DNA from: Spinacia oleracea | Taxonomy: Eukaryota > Streptophyta > Magnoliopsida > Caryophyllales > Amaranthaceae | Assembly: GCF_020520425.1 (NCBI RefSeq) | Contig: NC_079487.1 | Coordinates: 129,478,385 to 129,542,384, forward strand | Length of the DNA: 64,000 bases | Direction: 5' to 3' | Shown: positions 38,401 through 49,417 of the stretch, piece by piece | Layout of the letters: each line of letters starts with the position of its first letter | Numbering within the stretch: position 1 is the first letter of the stretch | Program-made: the position numbers and the translations under genes | Notes under the pieces: model-generated | Told to the model about the DNA's origin: nothing | Database searches by the model: none | What the model saw: the letters and a program-made list of their open reading frames with translations, nothing else

Positions 38401-41310
38401 AACTTTTCATTGTCTTTAAACGGTGAAGATACAGCAATAACCCTTAAAATGGCTAGTGTGGCCAGTGCTGCCACCTATGATAAAAATGAGACTGTGAGGT
38501 TCATTATTGCACTGGCTTACACACACAAAAGATGAAATAAAGTACGCAAGTATACTCACAGCTCCACCAAGAGAATGCCCACACAAGACAAGTTTGCGCT
38601 TCTTCTTCTGAGCAAGCCTGTACAATTCCAAGGCTGGTATCCCTTTGGCACGAGCCATAAACCCCTGGAATAAAAACAGTTTAAGAGATATTTAATAAAG
38701 AAAGCACAGATATCAATTTCTCTGGAGCTATAACGAGGAAACATTAAACAACAAAGTTATACACTGTCACCATACTCTATGAGCTGCAGGTCTCAGCTTG
38801 TGCTTCAACTGCTTAGGTTTAGTTTCTGTCTTTGCATGAGAATCTAAATATCCCTTTCGTCCATCAGCTATATCCGACTCAACAATCTCTGTTTCTTCCA
38901 TAATCTCCATGTCATCGTCATGAAATAAAGCTCCTTGAAATATATTAGCATCGGCCACCAGATCCCTATTGTTCAAAGACAGCATGTATATTCAAAATAT
39001 GTGGAGGAGGGTATGCAAAACAGATCAAACGAAAAGAGTCTACATGACATACTTGTACTGCTTTGTCCCGACGAAGGAAGCAAATAAAGTGTCACCTGCT
39101 TCAGCCAACAAGTATCTGTAATAAAAAGAAAAAATAACACATGAAAAACACAAAGCCCACTGGGGTACATCAAATCCTCTATTGCCGCTCCACCACTAAA
39201 CAAAACAAGTCTTCCTATTATACAGATTAAGGAAAAGAAATGTCCACATAAATTGTTTAGGGACATAATGAATGTTCTGCATGTACCAAGTAACACGTAC
39301 AAAAAATAAATCATGTGAACAGACAGTCAAAACAAAGAGTTTATTGGGCACGTTCGGTATCACTGTCAGTTTTCAGTTTTCAGTTTTTTGGAGTTATATG
39401 ATTTAGATTGAATCATGAACTAAAAAATAGTCATATTTATTGTAATCAGTTTGATTTTGAAAACCGACAACAAAAAACTGGAAACTACTTTTTGTGGATT
39501 TCATATTTTGTTTTTTGTAAAAAACAAAAAACTGGAAACAAAAAACAATACTGAACAGGGCCTAAGTTAACATCTAAAAGATGAGAACTTTTCTCAACCA
39601 CTCAACATAAAATTAAATCCAAAGCTATTCACATATCTCAATAGAAACCACCACTACAATTCTTTTCTATGCCATCAACACAAGCTGAACTCCATCAGTA
39701 CTTTCTAAATGAACAGGCTATAGGTGAGAGTGTGAGACAACCAAAATGCAAACTTCACTTCATCAAAACTATTTAAAAAATAAATCAATGACCATCACTA
39801 GAAATAAAAGTATCAAAATATATTGATACTTGACGATGGTTTGGTTATTGCAAAATTGTAGCTTTGCCTTTCCATCGTTAAAAATTAAAACAGGGAAGAA
39901 AGCCACTGTGGAGAAGTTCAAATCCAGTATCATAAGAAACATATAGAAAACAATTTAGACACTAATGAACTGAGACAGTTAATAAGAGATGCATTCATGT
40001 AACGATAAAGTCCATGTTTGAACTACAAATACACATCAAAATATTCAGCAATACAAAAGACTAACAAGGTCTACTTCTCAAATCATTATACCGTTATACT
40101 AGGACATCCTTAAAATAGCGGCAATTCATAAAGCATCTAAGGAGTGTGCTAATAATTAACAAGTCTAGCAATTGTTTAAATAATGGCTTATGTGCAACAA
40201 CAAATAAAATTGAATGCATCACATTTGCAATAAAAAATAATGTTAATTCATGGGAACAAGGTAATCAGAATCTTCAAACTGGGCACCAAGGTAAATCGTC
40301 TATACCCATTTCACACGTTAATTAAACATTTGAAGAACAATTCTCACAAACCCTAAGCAGAATCAAATAACTTCATCAAAAGGAGATTTAAGGTACCTGT
40401 GAGGAACATGGTCCAAAGATGGCTGAACACGCTCCAAACAAATGACTTCCCCTCCAAAGTCAGCTTTGTACTTGTTTACCGTACGAATTAACTCAGTTGC
40501 AGGCTTCTACGATCAAAGATAGCAACAAACAATAAATATTTGAACTAAACATGTAACAAAGCACATGCACACACAGACCAAATTAAACATCATTTTTCAG
40601 ACTACTGGGGTGTGTCAGTTCCATAACTTGTACACACGAGGATCAAAAAGAATTGAACAGTATAAATTTTGGTTCAATAGTTCAGAATACATAATCAACA
40701 CTGACAAGGGTACTAATGTCGATTATCGACTTGCAACAAAACCTCGAGCTCTTGCATTAGATGCATATATCTCCAAGATCATCATCATCCATAGAGACGC
40801 ATTATTAGAAAATTAACTCCCAATATTTATTCATTCGCATTACACTACATTTGATTAACAAAAACTAATTCCTCACTTATAAAGTAATAAGCCTAACTGC
40901 GGGAAATTAACTGAAATTCGCAGAAATTTCCAGCATTTTTCGAAATAGAAAGTCCGACCAATCAATTAACCATATAACAAAAACAATCAACACCTTATAA
41001 TCGAAAAACAGTGGAAGAATTATCAAACCTTGTAAACACACTCGGATAGAACCATGCAACAAAGAATATCCTGCAAATCAGACACAGATTCAGCCTTAAC
41101 AGCGCGACAAAGATCCTGAAGTTGCTTCCTCCTTCTCTCATACTCCTCTTGAAGCTTTCTACGGTGTTCTCGGTCATTCGACCATGGCGGCCACTTCACT
41201 CGGACCCAACCTCCAAACTGCGGCAATGGCGGAATTTGAAGCTTCGAGAACTTCGATGTATGATCTTTAATCCAATTCTCTAATTTACGTTGTAGTCCCT
41301 CCACATTCAT
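29403..41310 (-). CDS. Lipase class 3 / P-loop GTPase fusion protein with C-terminal membrane segment
   Basis: Fourteen exons on the minus strand (41310-41029, 40506-40397, 39115-39053, 38965-38776, 38664-38560, 38474-38344, 38228-37625, 37549-37484, 36806-36730, 32655-32374, 31983-31653, 31563-31411, 30763-30218, 29621-29403), all GT-AG and in phase, give 1052 residues. The N-terminal half is an alpha/beta-hydrolase of the lipase 3 family, with the nucleophile elbow GHSLGGA and Ser246. It holds a Gly/Ser/Asn-rich insert (about 320-350). The C-terminal half has a Walker A GLEGAGKT (745-752) and a NKFS motif (871-874) in the NKxD position. A Gly/Ala-rich hydrophobic segment (about 1023-1047) near the end suggests a tail anchor. 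The overall layout matches plant proteins annotated only as alpha/beta-hydrolase superfamily; the substrate and location are unknown to me. Several introns carry MITEs, and the last carries a Helitron. Confidence 0.9.
29848..30205 (+). mobile_element. Non-autonomous Helitron in the last intron of the lipase/GTPase gene
   Basis: It starts TCTATACTATATTTAATAA and ends with a perfect GCCATGCATGGC hairpin, a 12-bp spacer and CTAG. The base before is A and the base after is T, the classic Helitron A|T insertion. Length is 358 bp, with no coding capacity and no terminal inverted repeats or target duplication. Confidence 0.85.
30796..31085. mobile_element. Hairpin-ended MITE in intron 12 of the lipase/GTPase gene
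   Basis: Bounded by the 9-bp direct repeat GATCATAGA (30787-30795, 31086-31094). Inside lie inverted copies of GGTGCACATAGAGCATGG, each itself nearly palindromic. The core has repeated AAAGAACAT / ATGTTCTTTTG units. The terminal few bases are poorly conserved, so the outer limits rest on the direct repeat. Confidence 0.65.
33191..33456. mobile_element. Stowaway-like MITE in intron 9 of the lipase/GTPase gene
   Basis: Inverted ends TACTCCCTCCGTTCCATATT and the complement of AATATTGGAACGGAAGAATTA, with TTGCACCA / TGGTGCAAT just inside. About 265 bp, non-coding. Confidence 0.75.
34952..35934. mobile_element. Mutator-like non-autonomous element (about 1 kb) in intron 9
   Basis: Inverted ends GGGAAAATTTACATTGTGAC and the complement of GGTCACCATTTTAAATTTCCC; further matches (TTTGTAAATTCTA) continue inwards. 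The flanks ACAAATTAA and AAAAATTAA agree at 8 of 9 bases, a possible 9-bp target duplication. The interior 35170-35720 is less AT-rich, has CT-rich tracts, and may hold a captured host fragment. Confidence 0.6.
39346..39562. mobile_element. hAT- or Harbinger-like MITE in intron 2 of the lipase/GTPase gene
   Basis: Ends GGGCACGTTCGGTATCACTG and the complement of CAATACTGAACAGGGCC. Inside, CAGTTTTCAGTTTTTT is mirrored by AAAAAACTGGAAACAAAAAA. About 217 bp; no clean target duplication. Confidence 0.65.
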
Positions 41311-41852
41311 CTCTGATCATCGGAAAAATTAACCCTAGCCCTAATTTGTTTCCCAATTTGAAATTGAAATGGGAATTTGGAATTGTGGATTAGAGATGAA
41401 GAGGGGAAATGGGAAAAGAAAGTATATGCTGAGGAATCGAACTCCCGCGACTGAGGAGTGTGATTGAGATCAATTATTAGTTGGAATTTGTGGAATGTTT
41501 TTGATAGGAAAGTTTTTGATAGGAAAGTTTGTGTAAGATTGAGTTGGGTTGGGTTGGATTATCAATTTGTTTATGGGTCGGCCCTTTGAGTTGTTAAGTT
41601 GGACTTCCTCCAAATTGAGTAGACATCAACACCATCATATATCCTGCTTTTTGTGTACCACTCGTATAGCACATACGATGAATAATTGACTATTTAAACA
41701 TTTGTGTAGATGGTTAGATATAAGCTAATAAGAAAGAATTGACATGAGAATTGAAGTCAAATCATCTTCGCTTTAAAGTAAGTTGTTACTTTTTGATGTT
41801 CTGCTAATAGAGAGGGTATGTGTGTGAAGCTATTTCTTTGGAAAATGATGGC

Positions 41853-41984
41853 ATAATGAACTTTATATTTTTATTTTTTATAGGTGAGAAGAAGGGATCC
41901 TGATGAACTGGTTAATCCATAATGAACTCTATATTTTTATTTTTTATAGGTAAGAAGAAGGGACTCTGCTGAATTGGTTAACTT
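41853..41984. repeat. 66-bp tandem duplication
   Basis: Two adjacent copies beginning ATAATGAACT(T/C)TATATTT and containing AGAAGAAGGGA and GAA(C/T)TGGTTAA. A few substitutions separate them. Function unknown. Confidence 0.7.
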
Positions 41985-42709
41985 CGCACATGTTAACCAG
42001 TCCAGCTACGCAGGTTTTCGCTTGAGTCACTCCCAAAGCAGTTTTGCAGCTGAAGGGGCTCTACCCTGTAACCTCCAACTTATGATGTCAGATTGAACTT
42101 TTTCCTAAGTAAATCTCACCCGCTTCACATAGGGGAAAGGATAAAGGAAATTCCACCATAAATACATAGAAGTATTTAGATTAGTATTCTTTACCTAGTT
42201 TCAATTTTTGGAATCTTACCATTAGGTCAAGTTAAGTAGACCGCTCTGCATTTTACAAACGGACAAAGTTACTTTCCCTGGATAAAAAAAAAACTTATTC
42301 ACCGGGTGTTTCTAATTCTTCCAAACTGCCGTAGATTTTTAGAATTCCATATGCATGAGAAATTGAGAATTGAAAGTTCATACAAATGGTAACTTTCTAG
42401 GTGGAACTAACCATGACTCACATTATTCCAATTCCCATGAATTAACAACAACCCAATCCTAAAATACGTGTATAAAGCCACACAATCTAAAAAAAGCAAT
42501 GTACTTTTAACCCCTTTTGCCATAAAAAGATATGGGAATATTGACAATGCACTTAAACTGTTGAGCCGAAAAAAAGGGAAGTCATTAAAAGAGTCCACAT
42601 GAAGGAATTGAAAGTCACCATTTTTATGCTACTTCCTCTTCCCTTCCCTCCTAACCCAAACACCTCTTTACACACATGTCGACATAACATAAGTACATAA
42701 AAGCATCCT

Positions 42710-43010
42710 AGACCTGATCAAGATGAGCCCGGCCCGTCGCCCGGGCCCGACCCGCCCGAAATTTTTGTGGGTTTCGCAGAATTTTCCGGCTCGGTCCGGA
42801 AATTTTATTTTTTTTGGGTGGGTTTGGGAAACACAAAAATACACTTTTTGTTATAAATTTGGTCTGGCCCAAAAATGGCCCAAAAAGCCCGGTACTTTAG
42901 GCCCGAAAATAGCGGACTTGGGCACAAAATTTTAGCCCAAATCTTGGCCCGGCCTGACATGGCGGGCTGATTTTTTATGCCCAAGCCCGGCCCGCCGTTT
43001 GATCAGGTCT
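42710..43010. mobile_element. GC-rich MITE with 10-bp target duplication
   Basis: Inverted ends AGACCTGATCAA / TTGATCAGGTCT lie inside a perfect 10-bp direct repeat AAAGCATCCT (42700-42709 and 43011-43020). The 301-bp body is rich in GCCCGGCCCG-type text, unlike its AT-rich surroundings. The duplication length fits Mutator-like elements. Confidence 0.85.
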
Positions 43011-43019
43011 AAAGCATCC

Positions 43020-44340
43020 TTTCCCATACTAACAGAGTCCCAGCCTCCTGCTGTTTTAGATTGCATGTAGAACAAACTTCATTTTAATATGATTTGGACT
43101 TATTTGAGTATAAATTATGCACATTAGTTAATAAGTGTGTTTATGAGGAAAGAGATAGAGAGAGCATGAGAAAATAAATCGAAAAATATACGAGGCAAAT
43201 TCAAAGGGACATTCCAAAGTAGTATATTGCGCAATAAAAAAACGAGAAGATCAATAAAAATTCAAATAAGTGAAGATCAATAAAAGTTCAAATAAGTCAA
43301 GCTCAATAGCTCAAATTAGTCAACCTCAACATTTACAGATTTTTTCCCTTTGATAACATGACCCGTGGCAATAAGTCAATAATGTATCAAGTTTGAGTCT
43401 TGGGGAGTTATAGATTTTTAACATAACAAGATACCACTATGTATAATAAAAATAAGAGGATAGGAAATCTTCAGTATATGTAAACACAAGTGGAAAAATC
43501 TGTATCTTTGTTTTAGGAAATTAGAGATTTTTAACATAAATAAAATATTATTATAATTGTATATAATAAATCCCTTAAAAAAATAAATTATTATTTTTAT
43601 TAAAAAAAAAAGGTAAAACAATTTCAATGTACATAAAAAAAATTGAAAAATATGTACTCTGTATATTTGTTTGTAGGAAATTTGAGATTTTTAACATAAG
43701 CCAGATATAATTTAGAATACAAGAAATTAGGAAATCTTCAATATTCTGATTTGTACTTTTTTAAAAAATGAAATTAGAGATTCTTATAATAGTTATGATA
43801 TTACGTAGTACTAGAATAAAGAGAAATGAGAGGAAATCTTCAATATCCTTCAAAAATGATAGGAAATCTTCAATATCCTTAAAAATAACCGGAGTAATTT
43901 GGACTACTTTTTTTTTATGAACTAACATGGTATTTTTATATTACTGTATACTCTATTTTTCAGTAATTACTATCAAAATTTTATCCATAAATTAATAAAT
44001 AAAATCATAAACTAATACACAGCCATTTCTTTATGTTTCATTTCCGGCCATACAGTCTTAATTTTCATAGTAAAATTAATTTGATAATCAACATTTATGT
44101 TACACAAGTAACACAATTACACAACCCATCAAATAAGTTAGACAAAAAACCGGGACAATATTTTATCGTCGCAATTTACCCCGATAGCATCTCCCATTCA
44201 CTTATTACTCCGTACAACGACATTAGCGTGTCAAATAATCCCATACTTTCACCTTTCACAACATCTTCCCACTTTTGTCTCCAACTCAATGTGTCAAATC
44301 CTCATTGGCTATTTCACTCCACTCCCAAATTTTCTCTCTC
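43020..44340. other. Spacer and promoter region upstream of the DOMON/b561 gene
   Basis: 43400-43880 is very AT-rich and contains four or more diverged copies of an AGATTTTTAACATAA ... AGGAAATCTTCAATAT unit. The last 300 bp become C-rich, as expected of a promoter and leader, with a reverse CCAAT (ATTGG) near 44303. No gene seen. Confidence 0.5.
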
Positions 44341-44341
44341 C

Positions 44342-44349
44342 TATTTAAG
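44342..44349 (+). promoter_or_regulatory. TATA box of the DOMON/cytochrome b561 gene
   Basis: TATTTAAG lies 74 bp upstream of the ATG at 44423, in a CT-rich leader. This spacing is normal for a plant core promoter. Confidence 0.6.
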
Positions 44350-44422
44350 CCCCTTTCCCAACCTCACACCTTTCTCAAACACACTCCCTCAAAACCGTTA
44401 ACTTTACTCTTCTTCTTCATCA

Positions 44423-46865
44423 ATGGCGCCTCTGCAAATCACCCTCATTTTCTCTCTCCTCTTCCTCCCACTTTCTCTCTCCTCCACTTGCACCTCTCCG
44501 AAACTCACCTCCACCTACAAATCATGCAGTCAACTCCCATCTCTCAGCTCCTCCCTCCACTTCACCTATAACCCATCTAACAAGTCACTTGCCGTCGCTT
44601 TCACCGCCGTCCCACCTTCCTCCTCCGGTTGGGTCGCATGGGGAATCAACCCCATCTCCACCGGTATGGCCGGTACTCAAGCTCTCGTCGCTTTTAGAAA
44701 TTCTGACGGTTCTATGTCCGTCGACACATTTAATCTATCCTCCTATTCCGACATAATTCCAGGGAAGATTTCGTTTCCGGTTTATGAAAAACGGGCGGTT
44801 TTCAATAAGGATGATGGGTCGATTACTATTTTTGCAAGCGTCGGACATTCTGGTAGTGGGAAGATTAACCATGTTTGGCAAGTGGGTCCCGGTGTTACTA
44901 AAGGCTTCCCTATGAAGCATGATTTTAAGCCGGAGAATCTTAAGGCGACAGCTACTCTGGATTTAAGCGCCGATGGCGGCGGTGCCAGTCAAGCGTCAGA
45001 AAGTTCGACTTCTAGCGACGCAACTGCCAAGAAGAGAAATGTGGGTTTTTTGTTTCTTCTCTTGGGTTTGGTTTTTGGTTTGTTTTCTGTTCTGGGTTGT
45101 TCTTAGATTCTGGAAATTCTGGATGTTTTATGGGTCAATTTTGATTCTTTTCCCCTTCTGAATTAGTCAATTATATAATTAGTGGCCCTTCAATGTTTAA
45201 TTTTGTAGTTGCTCAATCTATAGATGAGAAAGGTTATGATTAGATTGCATGGAATTCAAACGTTTTTAGCTTGATTATGCTCGAATTACATCCTGTTATG
45301 TCCATAGCCGATTAGCAATAATGTCAGACAAGATTTGATCTCATGTGTTATTGTAAATTCAGTGTTGAATTGTCGATCAACCACTAGTCAACCATAGTTA
45401 TTTCTGTTGATCAACCATATAAAAATGTCTTATTTTCTGGGATCTCAGTGTGATGCTTTGAAGCTAATTGTTGTTGTAGTTGTGATTTAGAAATTACATT
45501 TTTTTTTTAATATCTTGCTATAATTAGAGACTTTGTTGTTTATACTCCTGTCAATTGTTATTATATTCCTGAATTGCATGTTAGAATTATGATTGCCAAC
45601 CAATCTTCTTTCAAATTCTGTTTTTTCATGTTAATTTGCTGATATGAAATTGAAAATTTAGTGCTGTCTTTTTTGTCTGTTGGTGTTTCAGACTCATGGA
45701 ATACTGAACGCAATCAGTTGGGGACTATTGTTTCCAATTGGAGCTATGATAGCAAGATATGTGAGGACAATTGAGTCAGCAGATCCTGTGTGGTTTTATA
45801 TTCATGTTGGTTGCCAAATATCTGGATATGCTATTGGTGTTGCCGGCTGGGCCACCGGTCTTCAGCTCGGAAGCAAGTCAGTTGGTATTGTATACACGAG
45901 CCACCGCTACATCGGCATTGCCCTCTTTGCACTTGCTACTCTACAAGTAAGGCCCTGTTATGTTCACCTTATTTCCACTTATTTCAGGAAAAATAAGTTC
46001 AGTTAAGTTCAGTAAAAATAGGGTTGACCAAGTATAATTTATAACTAAAATAAGTTTTGATAAATTTTGATAAATTCAGATAAGTTCAGTTAAGTTCAGA
46101 TAAATTCAGATAAGATAAGTTAGAGAATGTTGTACTTGAAAGATCTGAACTGCATCTGAACATAGAGAAATTTAAAGGTTCTTACTCCTTTCGGCTTCTG
46201 TCCCACATTAATTTCGCACTGCTAAATGGCCTGGAGATCACAGTATAGACGAGTTTAGATAGCAGAGTTAAGGAGATGAGCAGTTCATTTTGGTACATCC
46301 ATCTTAAAAACAAAAGGCAAGAAGTTAAATATGAGACGAAGGGAGTATCAACTTACATGATATCGTGATCTTTAGAGAGGCGGAGGGCTGATGTTGAGCG
46401 TTACAGATGTAGCTAAGTTTTGAGATAATTCCAGACATTATATGGCAATCGTAAAATCTATACATGACATCCAGATTCTTGAAATATCTCAACTGAAAAT
46501 CTATGATACCAGCTACCAAATGGTCCCTTAAGGGATTGTTGTTGTTTGTTCTATTCATTGAAGGGCTATTTTCATTCACTTTTCTGACATTGCAGATATT
46601 TGCGCTGTTTCTAAGACCGAAGAAGGAGCACAAGTCGAGATTTTACTGGAACATCTATCACCACGGAGTTGGATACGCCATCATTATCCTCGGAATCATC
46701 AATGTATTCAAAGGCCTACATATACTCGAACCTGAAAAGAAATGGAAATCAACATACGTTAGCATACTTGTCGTCTTGGGTTGCATTACCGTCTTACTAG
46801 AAATTTTCACCTGGATCGTATACCTAAGGAGGAAATCTAATCGATCCACCAAGCCTTACGCGTGA
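44423..46865 (+). CDS. Cytochrome b561 and DOMON domain-containing protein
   Basis: Three exons (44423-45040, 45692-45946, 46596-46865), phase 0 throughout, give 380 residues. A signal peptide (about 1-21) is followed by a DOMON domain (about 45-165) and a Ser/Ala/Gly-rich linker. The cytochrome b561 membrane part follows, with four conserved His (208, 244, 277 and 313 or 314). Met82 and His150 are candidate haem ligands of the DOMON domain by analogy with AIR12. Family members sit in the plasma membrane and pass electrons, probably from ascorbate, to the apoplast. The first intron continues the exon 1 frame for 21 hydrophobic residues before a stop, so an unspliced message would encode a DOMON-only protein. 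The second donor site abuts a Tourist-like MITE. Confidence 0.92.
45951..46122 (+). mobile_element. Tourist-like MITE, truncated, at the intron 2 donor of the b561 gene
   Basis: It begins GGCCCTGTTATGTTCACCTT directly after TAA and matches the element at 49032-49288 through GATAAGATAAGTT, then loses the right end. The core is repeated AGTTCAGATA units. The TAA is the TSD-type triplet of PIF/Harbinger elements. Confidence 0.75.
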
Positions 46866-48160
46866 TCAATAGATTGAAAAACAGCCGTACGTCTTTACTC
46901 CCTTGATTGTGAGATGGTACCAGTTAAGTGGCTCTTAGAGAGAGTTAACTTATTCGACAGGGGATATCGCTATTCACTCCCCTCTTGTTGGCTGTCTGAT
47001 CTTTTTAGTGTATATTGGTTTGAGACATTTGTGGTATATAATATACTCTCATTTTCCGATTTTCGGGAATTAATTATGTATTTTAGCTAGTTGCATTTTA
47101 GACAAAAGTTCGGAAATATGTGAGCCTAGTTTCATTTGTTTGTGTGGGTGTGACCTAAAATTAATTTCATTGTTACAGCAGAAGAAATCACAGTTGAGAT
47201 TTAGCCTAGGACAGGAATTTGTACTTGTTTATTATGAATTTTCTGATAGTGCTGATTTTCTATTCCGTAATTTGTTTCCGTTGACTATTTGCTAATGACA
47301 AGTTAGTTGCTGACTACGGAGTACTTCACTACTCCAACTAGCAACAGTATAAATTAACCAAAAGGTGGTCACAGACTCACAATAGTACTCGTAGTCTGTA
47401 TGAACATTCGATCTTCTTTTGCGGTTATTTTACATCTTTTCGGTTCATATTAGGTTCAATAAGTTCAGTTTAGTTCTACTTATATTTCAGAATAATCGAC
47501 ATATCTGACTTTATTTACACGGTTTATACATAAACTTTGACTATAGTTTTTTTTTACGGAGTACTATACTCCGTATATTAAAAATTAATTTAATCGTGTC
47601 AAATGTTGTTAAACTATTATTAATATGGAATACTGGATACATGTATTAATATTCAAACTTGTGCAATTATGTACCAAGTAGGTGAGTATACTGTATACCC
47701 GATTCATTTCCATTCTAATCCAGTTTAACTTAGATTAACTTAGTTCAAAAGAAGCGGGTCTAAGTGTATAACATTAGAATATAAAGCTCCTTATATAAAC
47801 AATTATGTAAAAAAAAAAAAAAAAAATCAAGCATAAAGGTTTGAAGCAATAGAAAATATTATTTCCTGAGCAACTTTTTTATGATTTTGATTTTGATTTC
47901 AAAGTGATTATTTAGGTTTTGCAAAAGGGTTCTAAAAAATTGGGACCCTCTAATTTGAATAGCAAGATGGTGCAATTGTAACCTGTCCTCACTTTCATCA
48001 TTCTTTGTCTTTTGTTTGTTCGCAAAGACAACACACCTCTCTTCCACGCCAACCCACCCCAAAAATGAGAGTGCCCCCTCTTTATCTTATCATCATTATC
48101 TTTTCATTTGTTTTAAGTGGAGTATGAAATTCCTCCTTCATTCTTGGTTTTTTTTTCTCC
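46866..48160. other. 3' untranslated region and spacer, no gene seen
   Basis: AT-rich sequence with a poly-A tract (about 47808-47826) and several TACTCCGTA motifs. No family recognised on either strand. Confidence 0.5.
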
Positions 48161-48189
48161 ACGGATTAGTCAGAAGTACATTAAAAACC

Positions 48190-49400
48190 CAAAGACTTGT
48201 ATGTGACAAGCCACACCATTAAATTGATGGTGTAATCTGTTCATATTAGAATTAATTACGTTGCTAAGTGAAACCTATAAGACTAGCTAGACTACACAAA
48301 ACACGTGGTGTTGTATAACAATAATATTGGTTGGAGCAATGGTTTAACTACTTATTTTAAACTCTATTCAAAGCATGCAGCAGGTCGCGAGTTCGGTAGA
48401 CATAAATGTTTCCCTTTTGTTAAACATTCACTAGGCTTTTACCGACTATATTTTAGTTGGAGCCTTGGAAGTGTTTGGAAGTTAATTGTATCCTTAATAA
48501 AATTACACAATAGTAATTAATATAATGATGTTATGAATTTTTCTGGCTTTAACTTACTAATATTAATAGTAATTGCATCTATCTTTTATAAGTAATATCA
48601 TTAATATTAAAAAAAAAACCTTAGTAGTATTTGTAGTAATTGTGCATAATATTTAAAGTAACACCATTAATATGCAAAAATAACCATTGTATGTAAAATA
48701 TTAAAGTAACATCCTAATATTTTAAGTGAATAAGTAGTATGATGAAAAGGAACTCTTCTAAAACTATAAAAGTAACAGGAAATATAAATATAAGTAACAA
48801 ATTACAAATAGAAGCTAGTCATCCTTAATAATATTGGTGGTAATTGTGCCTATTGTTTAAAAGTAACACCCGTTGACATACAAAAAGAGACCCTAATAAA
48901 ACATTAAAGTAACACCCTAATATTTAAAGTAACACCATTAATATACAAAAGTAACCATAGTAAAATATTAATGTAACATCCTAATTATCTTTTAAGTGAA
49001 TACGTAGCTTAATTAAAATTAACTTTTCTAAGGCCTTGTTCTGTTCACCTTATTTCCACTTATTTCAGGAAAAAGAAGTTCAGATAAGTTCAGATAAGTT
49101 CAGATAAGTTCAGATAAAATAAGTTCAGGAAAAATAAGGGTTGACCAAGTACAATTTATAACTAAAATAAGTTTTGATAAGTTCTAATAAGTTCAGATAA
49201 GTTTAGATAAGTTCAGATAAGTTCAGTTAAGTTCAGATAAGATAAGTTCAGAAAAAATAACTGGAAATCAGGTGAATAGAACGCAGCCTAAAACTATAAA
49301 AGTAAGTGAAATTATAAATAGAAGTAACAAATTACAAATAGCATTAGTAGTAACCGTGTTTATTGTTTAAAAGTAACACCATATCACCAACGGTTTGTAA
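48190..49400. repeat. AGTAACA-type minisatellite region with one hairpin end, interrupted by MITE
   Basis: A near-palindrome CACACCATTAAATTGATGGTGT (outer 18 bases paired) near 48211 is followed by many imperfect AAAGTAACACCATTAATATAC units up to 49400. It resembles the complete element 57096-57904. Its right hairpin is not visible. A SINE-like A/B box pair lies at 48335-48410. Confidence 0.55.
49032..49288. mobile_element. Tourist-like MITE (PIF/Harbinger type), complete
   Basis: Inverted ends GGCCTTGTTCTGTTCACCTT / complement of AGGTGAATAGAACGCAGCC, flanked by TAA on both sides (49029-49031, 49289-49291). 257 bp. The core is AGTTCAGATA repeats. An unoccupied version of the site (CTTCTAAAACTATAAAAG) is present near 48753 in a neighbouring repeat unit. 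Confidence 0.9.
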
Positions 49401-49417
49401 ATATGTGACCAGATTTT

